Under the pieces are notes generated by a model that worked only from the letters and a program-made list of their open reading frames with translations, searched no databases and was not told the DNA's origin. Source: Parietaria judaica (taxonomy: Eukaryota > Streptophyta > Magnoliopsida > Rosales > Urticaceae). From it: DNA of 64,000 bases. The DNA lies in contig OX940860.1 in NCBI GenBank assembly GCA_954871525.1, positions 28,118,001 through 28,182,000 on the forward strand, written 5' to 3'. Positions 35,794 through 45,693 of this stretch are shown in pieces. A program made the translations under genes and the position numbers. Numbering within the stretch: position 1 is the first letter of the stretch; every line of letters begins with the position of its first letter.

Positions 35794-36252
35794 GGTTAAT
35801 GACGGTAAAAATACCCAAAATTTGATCAAAGAACCCATCGTGTACCCAAAGTTTAAAAGTGGTGGCAAAAGTACCTAAAATCACATTTGGGGAGTTGACC
35901 ACTCCATTCTCGTAACGCAGTTAACTTACTCGTTAACTCTGGCCACGTAAACAAACATGGGTTGCTGACATGACAATGTTTTGCCACGTGGACGAGCCCA
36001 ATTAGGGGTTTAATTCGTTGTTTTGTCATAAATGAGGCTAATGTGGGCTCATCCACGTGACAAAAAATTTCTATGTCAACAACCCATGTTTGTCCATGTC
36101 GCCAGAGTTAACAGATAAAGTTAACTGCGTTACGAGAATTGAGTGGTCAACTCTCCAAATATAACTTTGGATACTTTTGCCACCATTTTTAAACTTTAGG
36201 TACACAAGAGATTCTTTGACCAAACTTTGAGTATTTTTACCGTTATTAACCC
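35793..36252. mobile_element. Long-TIR MULE-like MITE, copy 1 (460 bp)
   Basis: GGGTTAATGACGGTAAAAAT opens it and its inverted form closes it. Arms are about 200 bp. The flanking 9-mers TATATTATA (35784-35792) and TATATTGTA (36253-36261) match 8 of 9, a Mutator-type target size. Same family as 45224-45684. Confidence 0.8.
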
Positions 36253-36405
36253 TATATTGTATATAGAATTTAGGTCCCCAAAATATGAAATTTATTTTTC
36301 ATTTTCATTCAAATTTTAGGTTTATGCACCGATTTTGTCAGGATCTAGAAACTTGGCCAACCGTAGCTGACTCTAAAGTCAAAAATTCACAAAATAGCAA
36401 AATCA

Positions 36406-36625
36406 ATATATATATATATATATATATATATTACATAGTTACATACAATGTTAAATGAGATTGAGAATTGAGACACATATATACTAAACATAAAAATAGA
36501 ATAAATCTCTTATTTCAATGAAATGCATATCAATTTTGGATACTCAAGTTGACCCCAAAAATCCTGATTCCCGACACTGTAATCAAAATATGTATATATA
36601 CATACATACATACATACATACATAT
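36406..36625. repeat. (TA)n and (CATA)n microsatellites
   Basis: A TA run at about 36406-36431 and a CATA run at about 36599-36625, separated by unique AT-rich DNA. Confidence 0.8.
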
Positions 36626-36779
36626 ACATATAAATTATTATACCAATATTACCCACGAGAATTTCATTTATTTTACGAGTTTGCATTTAAATTAATAAAA
36701 GCTGTCACGCGCATGTGAAAATATACGTGGACGTGATGACAACTCCAATTTTTCTTAATCTTCATTTCATTCATGTCTA

Positions 36780-37549
36780 TAATAATAAGCTCAGAAATGA
36801 AGATCCTCGCCTTTAACTAAGTGAGAGAAAGTGAACCACAAGACCCCAAACACAAACCAAACTCTCTCAGATTTCTCGAGGCTTTCTTCATAACCCAAGG
36901 ATAAGAAAAGGGTAAAAGAGAGAAACAACTTTCTCTCTCTACAACTCGGTGATGATGGTTCTTCAAGGATAGATGAGTTTTCAGACTGAATAAGCAAGGT
37001 TTTTATTTTTTACTCTGTTTTTATTTTTTTCTTCTGTTCTTCACGATCTTCTTTAATTGGATATCTACAATCTATGGAGTCACTCAAACACTACTAAAAT
37101 TAGAGCAATAAATTAAAACATGGAGTTTGGTAAAAAAAAAAAAAAAAAATATTCTGGGGAAAAAGGTAAGACTTTGTGTTCATCAAAGGCTCTTAAAAGG
37201 GTATTTAATACTAGAAATAACATTAAAATTTTAAGATATTATATATTAAATTCATATTCCCATACAACCTTTCAGGCAAGCTCGAACGATTATATATTAA
37301 TTAAAAAATTAATTAAAGTATGGCAATGCTGATAAAAATAAAAGTATATTCTGTGCAAAGTGTTTGAGATTCATTAAACAAAGATTGAGTCTGGGATTCT
37401 TGTCTTTCCGAGTCAGATCATGTCTTTTTCCCAGTCACCAAGATATCCTCTTCATCATTACATATTGATTATGATTAGTATATGAACCAGAGATCATATG
37501 CCTTCCTTTCTTCGTTCCGGATTCCGATCGAGAAGGCGGGGGCGTTGCG
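36780..37549 (+). promoter_or_regulatory. PP2C upstream region and leader with uORFs
   Basis: A less AT-rich stretch with CTCTCTC tracts (36860-36960) is a plausible transcribed leader. Three upstream ATGs lie near the main start. At 37420 a 21-codon uORF. At 37482 a 23-codon uORF whose TGA (37551-37553) overlaps the main ATG (37550-37552). At 37498 a frame running into the CDS to 37683. Whether all lie in the mRNA is unknown. Confidence 0.45.
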
Positions 37550-40263
37550 ATGAGGCACTTGTCGTCGATGCTCAACGGGCTTGCGCGCTCGCTTTCGTTC
37601 AGGAAAGGGAGGAACGACGAGAGGAGCTGCCGCGACGGAAGAGAGGCTGCAGAGGCGATGGCCAAGGACGCGAAGCGGAATGACCTCGTTTTGCGCGGTT
37701 CCGGCTCGGTCGGGGTTGCGGGGTCCGATAATTTCGCCGTCGTTTGCTCGAAGAGGGGCCAGAAAGGGGTGAACCAGGATTGCTGTGTTGTTTGGGAGGT
37801 ACTAGTTTTGATATTTTGACCTTTTTTTAATGATTTGTGGCAAGGGATAAAAAAAGACCGGAATACCGAATATTGAATATACCGCTATCGATATACTATT
37901 TACCGATTTAGATGCTGAAGATTTTTTTTTTGCTTGGGTAAAAACTGAATATTCACATGGTAGCGATAACCGATAATTAGTTTTAGTGGAAAAAACCGCA
38001 ACTATAAAGTTTGCTAGGGGTTATTTTTTGTCATTTTTACCTACTACTAGATGCGTTTCTTATTTAGTTAGATCAAGTTTTTGTAATATTTAAGTGTTTT
38101 TCGGAATATTTTAGTCACGTTCTTTACCGCGGTAACTACGTAAAAAAATCGATTTTATTGCTACCTTATTCCGAATATTCAGTAATATGCAATTTTTGCA
38201 CTGACAATACAGTATTCAATCTTTTTTAAGGTTCCGTACCGTATTTATCCTTTTTACCCTTAATTTGTGGTAGGAATTTGGTTGCCAAGAAGACATGGTG
38301 TTCTGCGGGATCTTCGACGGGCACGGCCCGTGGGGCCATTTTGTGGCGAAAGCTGTTCGAGAAGCGATGCCTTCATCTCTGCTCTGCCACTGGCAAGAGG
38401 CGGTTCTCGCTCGGGCCTCTCTCGATCCTGATTTGGACTTAGAATCCGAGAAGAAGCACCGGAGCTTCAACACTTGGAAAAATTCGTATTCGAAAGCTTG
38501 CGCAGCCGTTGACGGCGAGCTCAAGCTCCACCGCAAGATCGACGCTTTCCACAGCGGCACGACGGCGCTGTCCATCGTCAGACAGGTAATGCTCAACTTG
38601 TTTGACTTTTGTGATTATATCTTGCTTGAACTTTAAGGCTCTTCTATAATAATGCACAATCTTCATAGATATCCACAAATCAACCACTACTTTTTGTGAA
38701 GTAAAAGAATGTTTCAAAAGCTATTATTGGTCTTTGGAGGCTCATTATAATGGTGGCTTAATTTTCTCCATGCAATGATAACGTTTGACAAAGATGACTG
38801 CTGTAATATTTTATTTTAATCCATGAACGGGATGGCTTCCGGAAAAATGGAAAAAGGAAATCCGGTTTTGTTATGCGTCTTTTTCAGGTATTTTATGATA
38901 TGTGCCAAAATTGAAATTTGAAACGCTATAATCACTTGACAAATTCAATTTAAATGATGCTAATCCTAAAAGCTACGCATTTATTATATTATCCCGGATT
39001 TTTAAAATATATCAATTCTATTTCTTTCTGGTACCAGAATTCAATTTTATAGATGTGAGGAAGTGGGAGAGCGTTAATTTTTCTTGGATTGGAATTTTGG
39101 ATTATGTTTTTTCTTTATTTCAAGATTTAAAAATACGGTAACGGAATTTGCATATTTACCATGTTAGCTGTATTAGTTTTATTTTGGAATGGTGTGATTC
39201 GATTAAAACATAACATAACAATAAATCTTGGTTTTTGTTTGTTCAATCTTTCAGGGAGATCTCCTTGTTATAGCAAACGTGGGCGATTCTCGTGCAGTGT
39301 TGGGCACAAGTTCCGATGACGGAAGCATAATTCCCGTTCAGCTAACGGTGGATTTCAAGCCCAATTTACCTCGTGAGTGCCTCGCGTTGATTTAATTACA
39401 TATATGGCCTCAATTACGTACTTAATACTGAACAATCTCCGATGCAGAGGAGAGCGAGCGCATAACTCAGTGCAAGGGGCGGGTTTTTTGCCTGCGCGAC
39501 GAGCCCGGGGTTCACAGAGTTTGGCTTCCCGACGAGGAGTCGCCGGGGCTGGCCATGTCCCGAGCCTTCGGAGATTACTGTATAAAGGACTTTGGACTCA
39601 TTTCTGCCCCTGAAGTCACTTACAGAAACATCTCAAGCAGGGACCAATTTGTCATCCTAGCAACTGATGGGGTATGATGTGCAAATATGCAATAAATTAA
39701 AGTACTATCTTGACTAAATTCTCAACCAAAACTTAAGATATATAATTAAGTTGAACATGATTGTGTTAATTCTAATTGTAGGATCTTTTATCATGCTTAA
39801 TTAACAAGAAATTAAAATTAATTTAAGAAAACAAGATAGTCATTGTTTGAATTTCTTTAAATGAGATTTTTTTTTCATATATAAGTTATATATATATATA
39901 TATATATAATTCAACATGCCATTAAATAATAAGTCTCATTACAAATGTACCCCTAAGCCACATTGATTAATTATAAGTTAATATTATGATAGCATATACT
40001 TTGACATCAAATTATATGCAAATTTATGACAATTTCTGAGATTAATCCGACATGTTCAGGTTTGGGATGTCGTTTCGAATGAGGAAGCGGTGGAGCTCGT
40101 GTCGTCGAAGGCCGACAAGATGAAAGCTGCGAAGTGCCTAGTTGACTTCGCGGCACGCGAGTGGAAACGCAAGAGGAGAGGCATTGCCATGGACGATATC
40201 TCGGCGGTATGCCTCTTCTTGCACTCTTCTTCGCAAGCCCGAATCGTCAACGCCGAGAAGTGA
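37550..40263 (+). CDS. Protein phosphatase 2C, clade E, PP2C34-like
   Basis: This is a metal-dependent Ser/Thr phosphatase (PPM family). Exons: 37550-37798, 38274-38585, 39255-39372, 39448-39671, 40060-40263; 1107 nt give 368 residues with frame kept at every joint. Motifs in order: RGQKGVNQD near residues 71-79; FCGIFDGHGPWGH about 93-105, with the two metal-binding Asp/Gly sites; SGTTAL about 175-180; NVGDSRAVL; ESERITQCKGRVFCL; MSRAFGDYCIK; LATDGVWDV; and the C-terminal MDDISAVCLFL, with the last metal Asp. All catalytic acids are present. The short N-terminal MRHLSSMLNGLARSLSF and GPWGH resemble Arabidopsis PP2C34-type clade E members. No transmembrane segment is seen. Intron 1 is almost wholly a transposon (separate entry). 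Confidence 0.93.
37841..38262. mobile_element. hAT MITE filling PP2C intron 1 (422 bp)
   Basis: The left end CAAGGGATAAAAAAAGACC and the right end (complement) TAAGGGTAAAAAGGATAAA are imperfect inverted repeats. They are flanked by a perfect 8-bp duplication ATTTGTGG (37833-37840 and 38263-38270). The right duplication abuts the intron's TAG acceptor (38271-38273). Excising it would leave a 45-nt intron. Confidence 0.85.
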
Positions 40264-41228
40264 GCGATCACGAGAGGAATTGCTCGTCGATGTCGTTGGT
40301 GATGATTATTTGGGTTAGGGTAGAGAACTCAAGGGTAGTGTAACACAAGATGAAAAAAGAGAAGAAAATCTGATTCCCAAGGAAACAAAATGGCAAATAT
40401 GAGATTTATCCTATTTATGAGCTTATGTTTCTTGGTAGATTTAGACGTCAAATTCTATTCCCTCTTCTGTAAAAAATAAAATAAAAAAATCATTCTCACA
40501 AACTATAAAATAATTCACACTTTGAACCTTATTTCATGGACTAAACTTAAAGTAACGAATTGGGACTAGATATTGGACTTTTGGCTCTTATTTGGGCCTT
40601 CTAAAACCCTGTTAAAGTAAGTCCTTGTATTGGTTTTGAAAAGCCTCATTAAAAAAAAAAAAAAAAAAAAAAATTGGGCCAGTTTTTTGAAAATAGTTAT
40701 TTATAAGTAAAAAAAATCTTGAAATCAATGAATACTAATTTTCAAATATATATGACTTGAGCTAAAATGGATACTCAACCACTAAAGTATAATAAATAAA
40801 TAAATAAAAAACCTGAAAGCAAGATCAGAGTTCTTTAAGCAATATCAGAATTCAGGGTCGGGCTTGATTCTCGGACCGGATCGGGATCGGGTTAAAACTT
40901 CCACCTTTAGTTTTGTGTATGAAAAGCCTAAGAAAATAAGCTCTTCTTTCTTGAATTTGATTTTTATCCACCACCGATATGTTTTGGTTTTAGATTTTAA
41001 AAAATATGGTACACTATATTTTGATATTTAAAATTTGGACAAAGGATCTCGATTTCAAGTAATTTTAAATCGTTAAATAAATTATTATTTAATTCAAAAC
41101 TAAAAAAAAATGCTGGTTCCGAATCTTTCTGCTATAATTTGAGTTCTTGTTTTTTTTGGAACTCGAATTTTCTGACCGTGGATTTATACAGATTTGATCA
41201 ATTAAAAAACTTTGCTCGGCATTTGGAA
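40264..41228. other. 3' flank of PP2C, AT-rich
   Basis: Its first few hundred bases should include the PP2C 3' UTR and poly(A) region. An A-run sits at 40650-40671. No other gene seen. Confidence 0.5.
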
Positions 41229-41401
41229 AGTCCCACATCGACACTGCAAAACCACGTTGGTTACAGTACAATAAATAGAAGTAAGCCAAACTTTTGGCAG
41301 AAGTCCCACATTAAGTTCTATATTGTTAATATGAATGGTGATAATGAAATCCCACATGGACTTCAAATAAGAGAGTTCTTCAACAAACTGCGGTATAAAT
41401 A
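41229..41401 (+). promoter_or_regulatory. Plant snRNA-type promoter: three USE-like boxes and TATA
   Basis: USE-like motifs are AGTCCCACATCG (41229-41240, exact match to the plant RTCCCACATCG consensus), AGTCCCACATTA (41302-41313) and AATCCCACATGG (41348-41359). TATAAATA is at 41394-41401. The last USE and the TATA are 34 nt apart, the spacing known for RNA polymerase II snRNA genes (polymerase III snRNA genes use about 24). Confidence 0.7.
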
Positions 41402-41422
41402 AGAGAGAGAGGTCAGCTTGGT

Positions 41423-41606
41423 AAGTTATCCCGTCCCTGCAGGGGTGAGTGGCGACTCGCCAATGATCGTATAGAGACGACGAGTCGCGCCGACACCGCT
41501 GTTGCGAACACAAACACTTCAGAGGCGTGCGGGGTGGGCCCTACTTTTTGGCCCGCCTTGCCCGTCAATTTTTGGAAGTGCCTGTCGCTGCACGGGCGCT
41601 CGCGCA
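41423..41606 (+). ncRNA. Candidate Sm-class snRNA, possibly U11-like
   Basis: It starts about 30 nt after the TATA box and is GC-rich within AT-rich flanks. A perfect Sm-type site AATTTTTGG (41567-41575) is followed by an 8-bp hairpin (41578-41585 with 41592-41599), as at snRNA 3' ends. Before the Sm site is another 8-bp hairpin (GGTGGGCC 41533-41540 with GGCCCGCC 41550-41557). Upstream, CAGGGGTG (41440-41447) can pair with CACCGCTG (41494-41501), enclosing AGTGGCGACTCG paired to CGAGTCGCGCC. GTGAGTGGC (41445-41453) before such a stem recalls U11. However, the expected 5' end able to pair with U12-type 5' splice sites (AAAGG-like) is not seen. Ends are approximate. It could be a diverged copy or a different snRNA. 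Confidence 0.55.
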
Positions 41607-41659
41607 TCTACATCCCAAGCATTATTTTGCCTTGTGCGGTTTGATACCGGTACATTTAG

Positions 41660-42126
41660 TGGTCGGATTATTAAAAATTACTGTCTACTTTTCAGTTACG
41701 AAAAATTTATAGAAGCTTCATCGGTATACTCATTAAGCCCACGGTATTTGAACATGAAATTTACACACTTATCATTTGATCAAATACCGCATGTAACCTT
41801 TATTTTTAAAACCAAAGACTATAAAACTCTCTAATTTTTAATTAATTTTATTTATAAAATACTTATATTTTTAATTAATATTTTAAAATTATTTTACGAT
41901 GTATCTATAGAATCAGATTGTTACGATTAATATCAGTTTTAAAAAAAATCTTACAATTTTTTTTATTAATATACTTAAACCGTTTTCAGCATTCCCGTGA
42001 ATCACGAGCATGCCGACGAGCCGTGTAGCACCCTGATATCCGTGAATCACGGGCCTGCCGTCGGGCCATGATATACTTATGATAGGAAGACCAAGTGTAA
42101 CACGCTAGTGCTCTGTAGTGTACTCG

Positions 42127-42169
<43 letters not shown>

Positions 42170-42398
42170 ATAAAGTTAAATACAGCCTAGCCAATAGGCC
42201 AATAGATTAAGTACTTTGATGTCATGCACTAGCAAATTGACATATCCTTTGTCCTCTCTCAATTTCATTTTCTCTTTTCTTTTGGAAAGTCACTTCCATA
42301 TTTATATTTTTAAATTATTTCAAGTTTCGTACAGTACTTGATCAATAGAAAAACAAGAATTTCTTTTCATTTTTAGTCTAAAACATAGATATTGCAAG
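41660..42398. other. Intergenic, with CCGTGAATCACGG repeats and (TA)n
   Basis: Two copies of CCGTGAATCACG followed by GCATGCCG/GCCTGCCG lie at 41995-42070. A TA run is at 42126-42172. No gene seen. Confidence 0.55.
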
Positions 42399-43381
42399 TA
42401 GACCTGTTCATAGGGGGTGGGCCCACTGCGGGCCTGCCACCCGCAGGCCCGTCAGCCCGCAAAGCCCGAGGCCACTCGGGCCTGCCCACCCCGAGGCCCG
42501 CCTGGGTCAGCCCGCCCGCAGTCCGAGGTGGCTGCGGGACCACGGGCTTCTACTTTTTTTTCTTTTTTTTTTAAACGTGGACCATTGGATGATTATATCT
42601 GACGGCTGTGAGAGATCCAATATATATTTGTTAGAAAAGTACCTTCACATTTATGTAATTGAACAATTAATAGAATTGGTTGGTATAAGTACCAAATTAA
42701 TATATTTTGGTACATGTTCTGCAAAATAACGGCTATTTAGTACCCGAAATAAAAAATATTTTATTTTCATTGTATAATAAATAATAAAAAGTGGCTATAT
42801 TTAAACAAATCATTAATAAAAATTAAATATCTACAGTTATGATATATTGTTAGTATAATATATCACTGTTAGCATAATTAGGTATATTGCTATACCTAAT
42901 TATATATAATATATTACTGTTATATTGTTACTTAGGTATATTACTGTTATAATATATTACTGTTAGTATTATTATTAGTATAATATATACAGTTTCGTTA
43001 TAATGTATTACTGTTATAATATATTATTAGCACTTAGCATATAGTATACTCTTAGTGTTAGTTTTATATTGTTACACAGTTTCGTTAGTTTAGTGTATTA
43101 TATTGTTAGTTATACTATATAGTAACGTAAATATGAAACATAATATAAATACAATAACGTAAATATTTGGGCATAAATATGAAATGATGGGCTGCATTTG
43201 CAATTAACTTTTATTTAAAAAAAAATAAAAATTAAATGACGCGGAGTCGGGCCGGGCAGCCCGAGGTGGCTTCGGGTTCGGGCCGGGCAGCCCGAGCAGG
43301 ACTTCGGGCGCGGGGCCCATGGCCTGACAAAACGCGGGCTCGGGCTGAGGCCCGTGGGGCCTGCCCGTATGAACAGGTTTA
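42399..43381. mobile_element. hAT non-autonomous element, GGCCCG-rich ends (983 bp)
   Basis: Ends TAGACCTGTTCATA and TATGAACAGGTTTA with a perfect 8-bp duplication ATTGCAAG (42391-42398 and 43382-43389). GC-rich GCCCGCAGGCCC / GGGCCGGGCAGCCCGAGG arrays lie at both sub-termini and the centre is very AT-rich. No transposase. Confidence 0.92.
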
Positions 43382-43389
43382 ATTGCAAG

Positions 43390-45214
43390 TAATGTCCCTA
43401 CATTCTGAAAGATAATATCACTCTTACTAACTTTACTAGATTATTAAATTTAAGATTAAAGCCGTAAGTTATTTATTACCATTCACTAACTCTAAAGAAT
43501 AAAGTGTTCTAATCCGCATTTGAAAGTGTGATTTTACACATGGTGTTAAATTTCGGGGAAAGTCCCCAAAATTTCGTCGGTCTGTAGCATTTCTCAGACG
43601 AACGACACGAAATCCTCGTGTTGTCGTTGTCGTTTTCCCTTTTGTTGCCGAATGGATATTAAATCATTTTTTGACCAATTTTTAAGTTGAACTGAAAATA
43701 CTTCGATTCAGGCAAGACTGTTTGTTGAATCCTTTAAAAAAAAAGGAACATGCACCCATAATTTTGAAAAAATTGGGTATTTAATCTTTTATAATAAAAT
43801 GTTTGGAAGTATATCTCCCTTAAATTTTAAAAATTGGATATTTAATCATTGAAAACAATTTGAGAATATGCCCATCTTAATATGAAAAGATTAGGTATTA
43901 TTAGCGCTAATTTCCCATTCCCCTTGTTAAATTAGAGATAATCGCAACAAAAATACTCAAAATCAACAAATATGAGGTGACACATTTCTTCATTCAATTT
44001 TTATTTATTATTTTTATAGATGCTGGTCAAAGTTTTATCATAGTTTTACTTAAGATACATATCACGTGCTCATCCAGCTAGAGAGCATCATCTTATTTTT
44101 TAATTCGGCGGAAAAAAAATGGAACAAAAAAAAATGTCGCCTCGTATTTATTAACTATAAGTATTTTTATTGTTATTTTTCACTTTATACTCATACGGCT
44201 TCACTTGATTAAAGTTTTAATACTTCTACCGCGATTTTCCCTTAAAATTACGACTAAAGGTAGACGTCATTTATCACCCAACTCTAAAGATTCCATGAAC
44301 TTGGAGAACTCTAGTGCTGTACTAATACGTCACAAAAGTGTTAGTTTATATGACATATTAAGGAAACTTTACCTCTTTATTTTTAAGTGTAAGCAATATA
44401 TAACAGACATGGTAGTGGCTTAAATATTATGTTTTGAGGAATTTACGGCTAAAATGGTTATAGTTGGATCGACTCGGGTGGCATATCTTTAATCTAAAAA
44501 ATAAAGGCGTAAATGTTCAAACTTTCAAAATCATAGTTGACAAAACATTCCGTCCGTTGACTTTAAACGGTGGTAGTGGAGAAACACGTAGTAGCCCGTT
44601 ATGTTGCCACAAGTCACCCCAATTTTTATTTTATTTTTGGGCAAAACATTGTTTGAATGTGGGCGATCATATTATTTTGTAAAAATGTAATATCTTACAC
44701 AAACTAAAGGATAACACGCCCAAGCCTTTGGCTAGTGATCTACACACCATATATGCTTTCTACCTTCATAATAATAACAATTTGTATATTAAACATATCT
44801 TACAAATTCTATAATAAATATTATTTTTTGTAAAAAAGTAATGTTACAATTTACGATTATCATGCATGGCATTTCTAGGCCAGGCTCAGGTTGACTTTTC
44901 CAGGCGGAGCTCGGGTTTATGTTGACTTTTCTAGGTAAAAAAACAACCCAATATCAACCAAAAAGTCAACCTAAGCCCGAGCTTGGTTCGAAAAAGTCAA
45001 CTCGAGCATGACCCGAAAAAGTCAATCGGGGCCCGCCCCATAAATTTTACCTGAGCCCACTCTATAAAGTCAACATGTTGTCGCTTCAAAAAGTTCAATC
45101 GAGCCCCGAAAATTCAACTTGATTTTACAACTTTGAGGATTTAAGCCAATATTTTTTTAAAATAAGGATACGTTGCCCTAGTCGACTCAACTACATGGAC
45201 TTTACCCACAAATT
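43390..45214. other. AT-rich intergenic DNA
   Basis: No gene recognised. Between 44880 and 45120 the motif AAAAAGTCAAC/GTTGACTTTT repeats about eight times on both strands, probably the relic of a foldback or hAT element. Confidence 0.5.
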
Positions 45215-45223
45215 TTTGTTATA

Positions 45224-45684
45224 GGGTTAATGACGGTGAAAATACCCAAAGTTTGGTAAAAAAAACCTCTCGTGTACCTAAAGTTTAAAAGTGGTGGCAA
45301 AAATACCCAAAGTCGCATTTTGGGAGTTGACCACTCCATTCTCGTAACACCGTTAACTTACCCGTTAACTCTAGCCACGTGGAAAAATCTATTTTGTTAA
45401 GTGTAATCATATAGACCCTTAATGATTACACTTAATGAGGGGTTTAATTCGTTGTTTTGTCGTAAACGAGGCTGATGTGGGCTCGTCCGCGTGGCAAAAA
45501 TTGTTATGTCAGCAACCCACGTTTTTCCGCGTGGCCAGAGTTAACGGGTAAGTTAACGGCGTTATGAGAATGGAGTGGTCAACTCCCCAAATGTGACTTT
45601 GGGTATTTTTACCACTACTTTTAAACTTTGGGTACACGAGAGGTTCTTTGACTAAACTTTGAGTATTTTTGCTGTCATTAACCC
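45224..45684. mobile_element. Long-TIR MULE-like MITE, copy 2 (461 bp)
   Basis: Same termini (GGGTTAATGACGG...) and internal order as 35793-36252. Flanking 9-mers TTTGTTATA (45215-45223) and TTTGTTATT (45685-45693) match 8 of 9. Its centre has AAGTGTAATCATATAGACCC and an inverted copy, absent from copy 1. Confidence 0.82.
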
Positions 45685-45693
45685 TTTGTTATT

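Noticed and set aside
41420..41575. Spliced-leader RNA reading of the snRNA-like locus (GGTAAGTTAT plus Sm site)
   Set aside because: Flowering plants have no known spliced-leader trans-splicing. The donor-like sequence is near the expected start, not after a defined leader, so it is noted only as an oddity.
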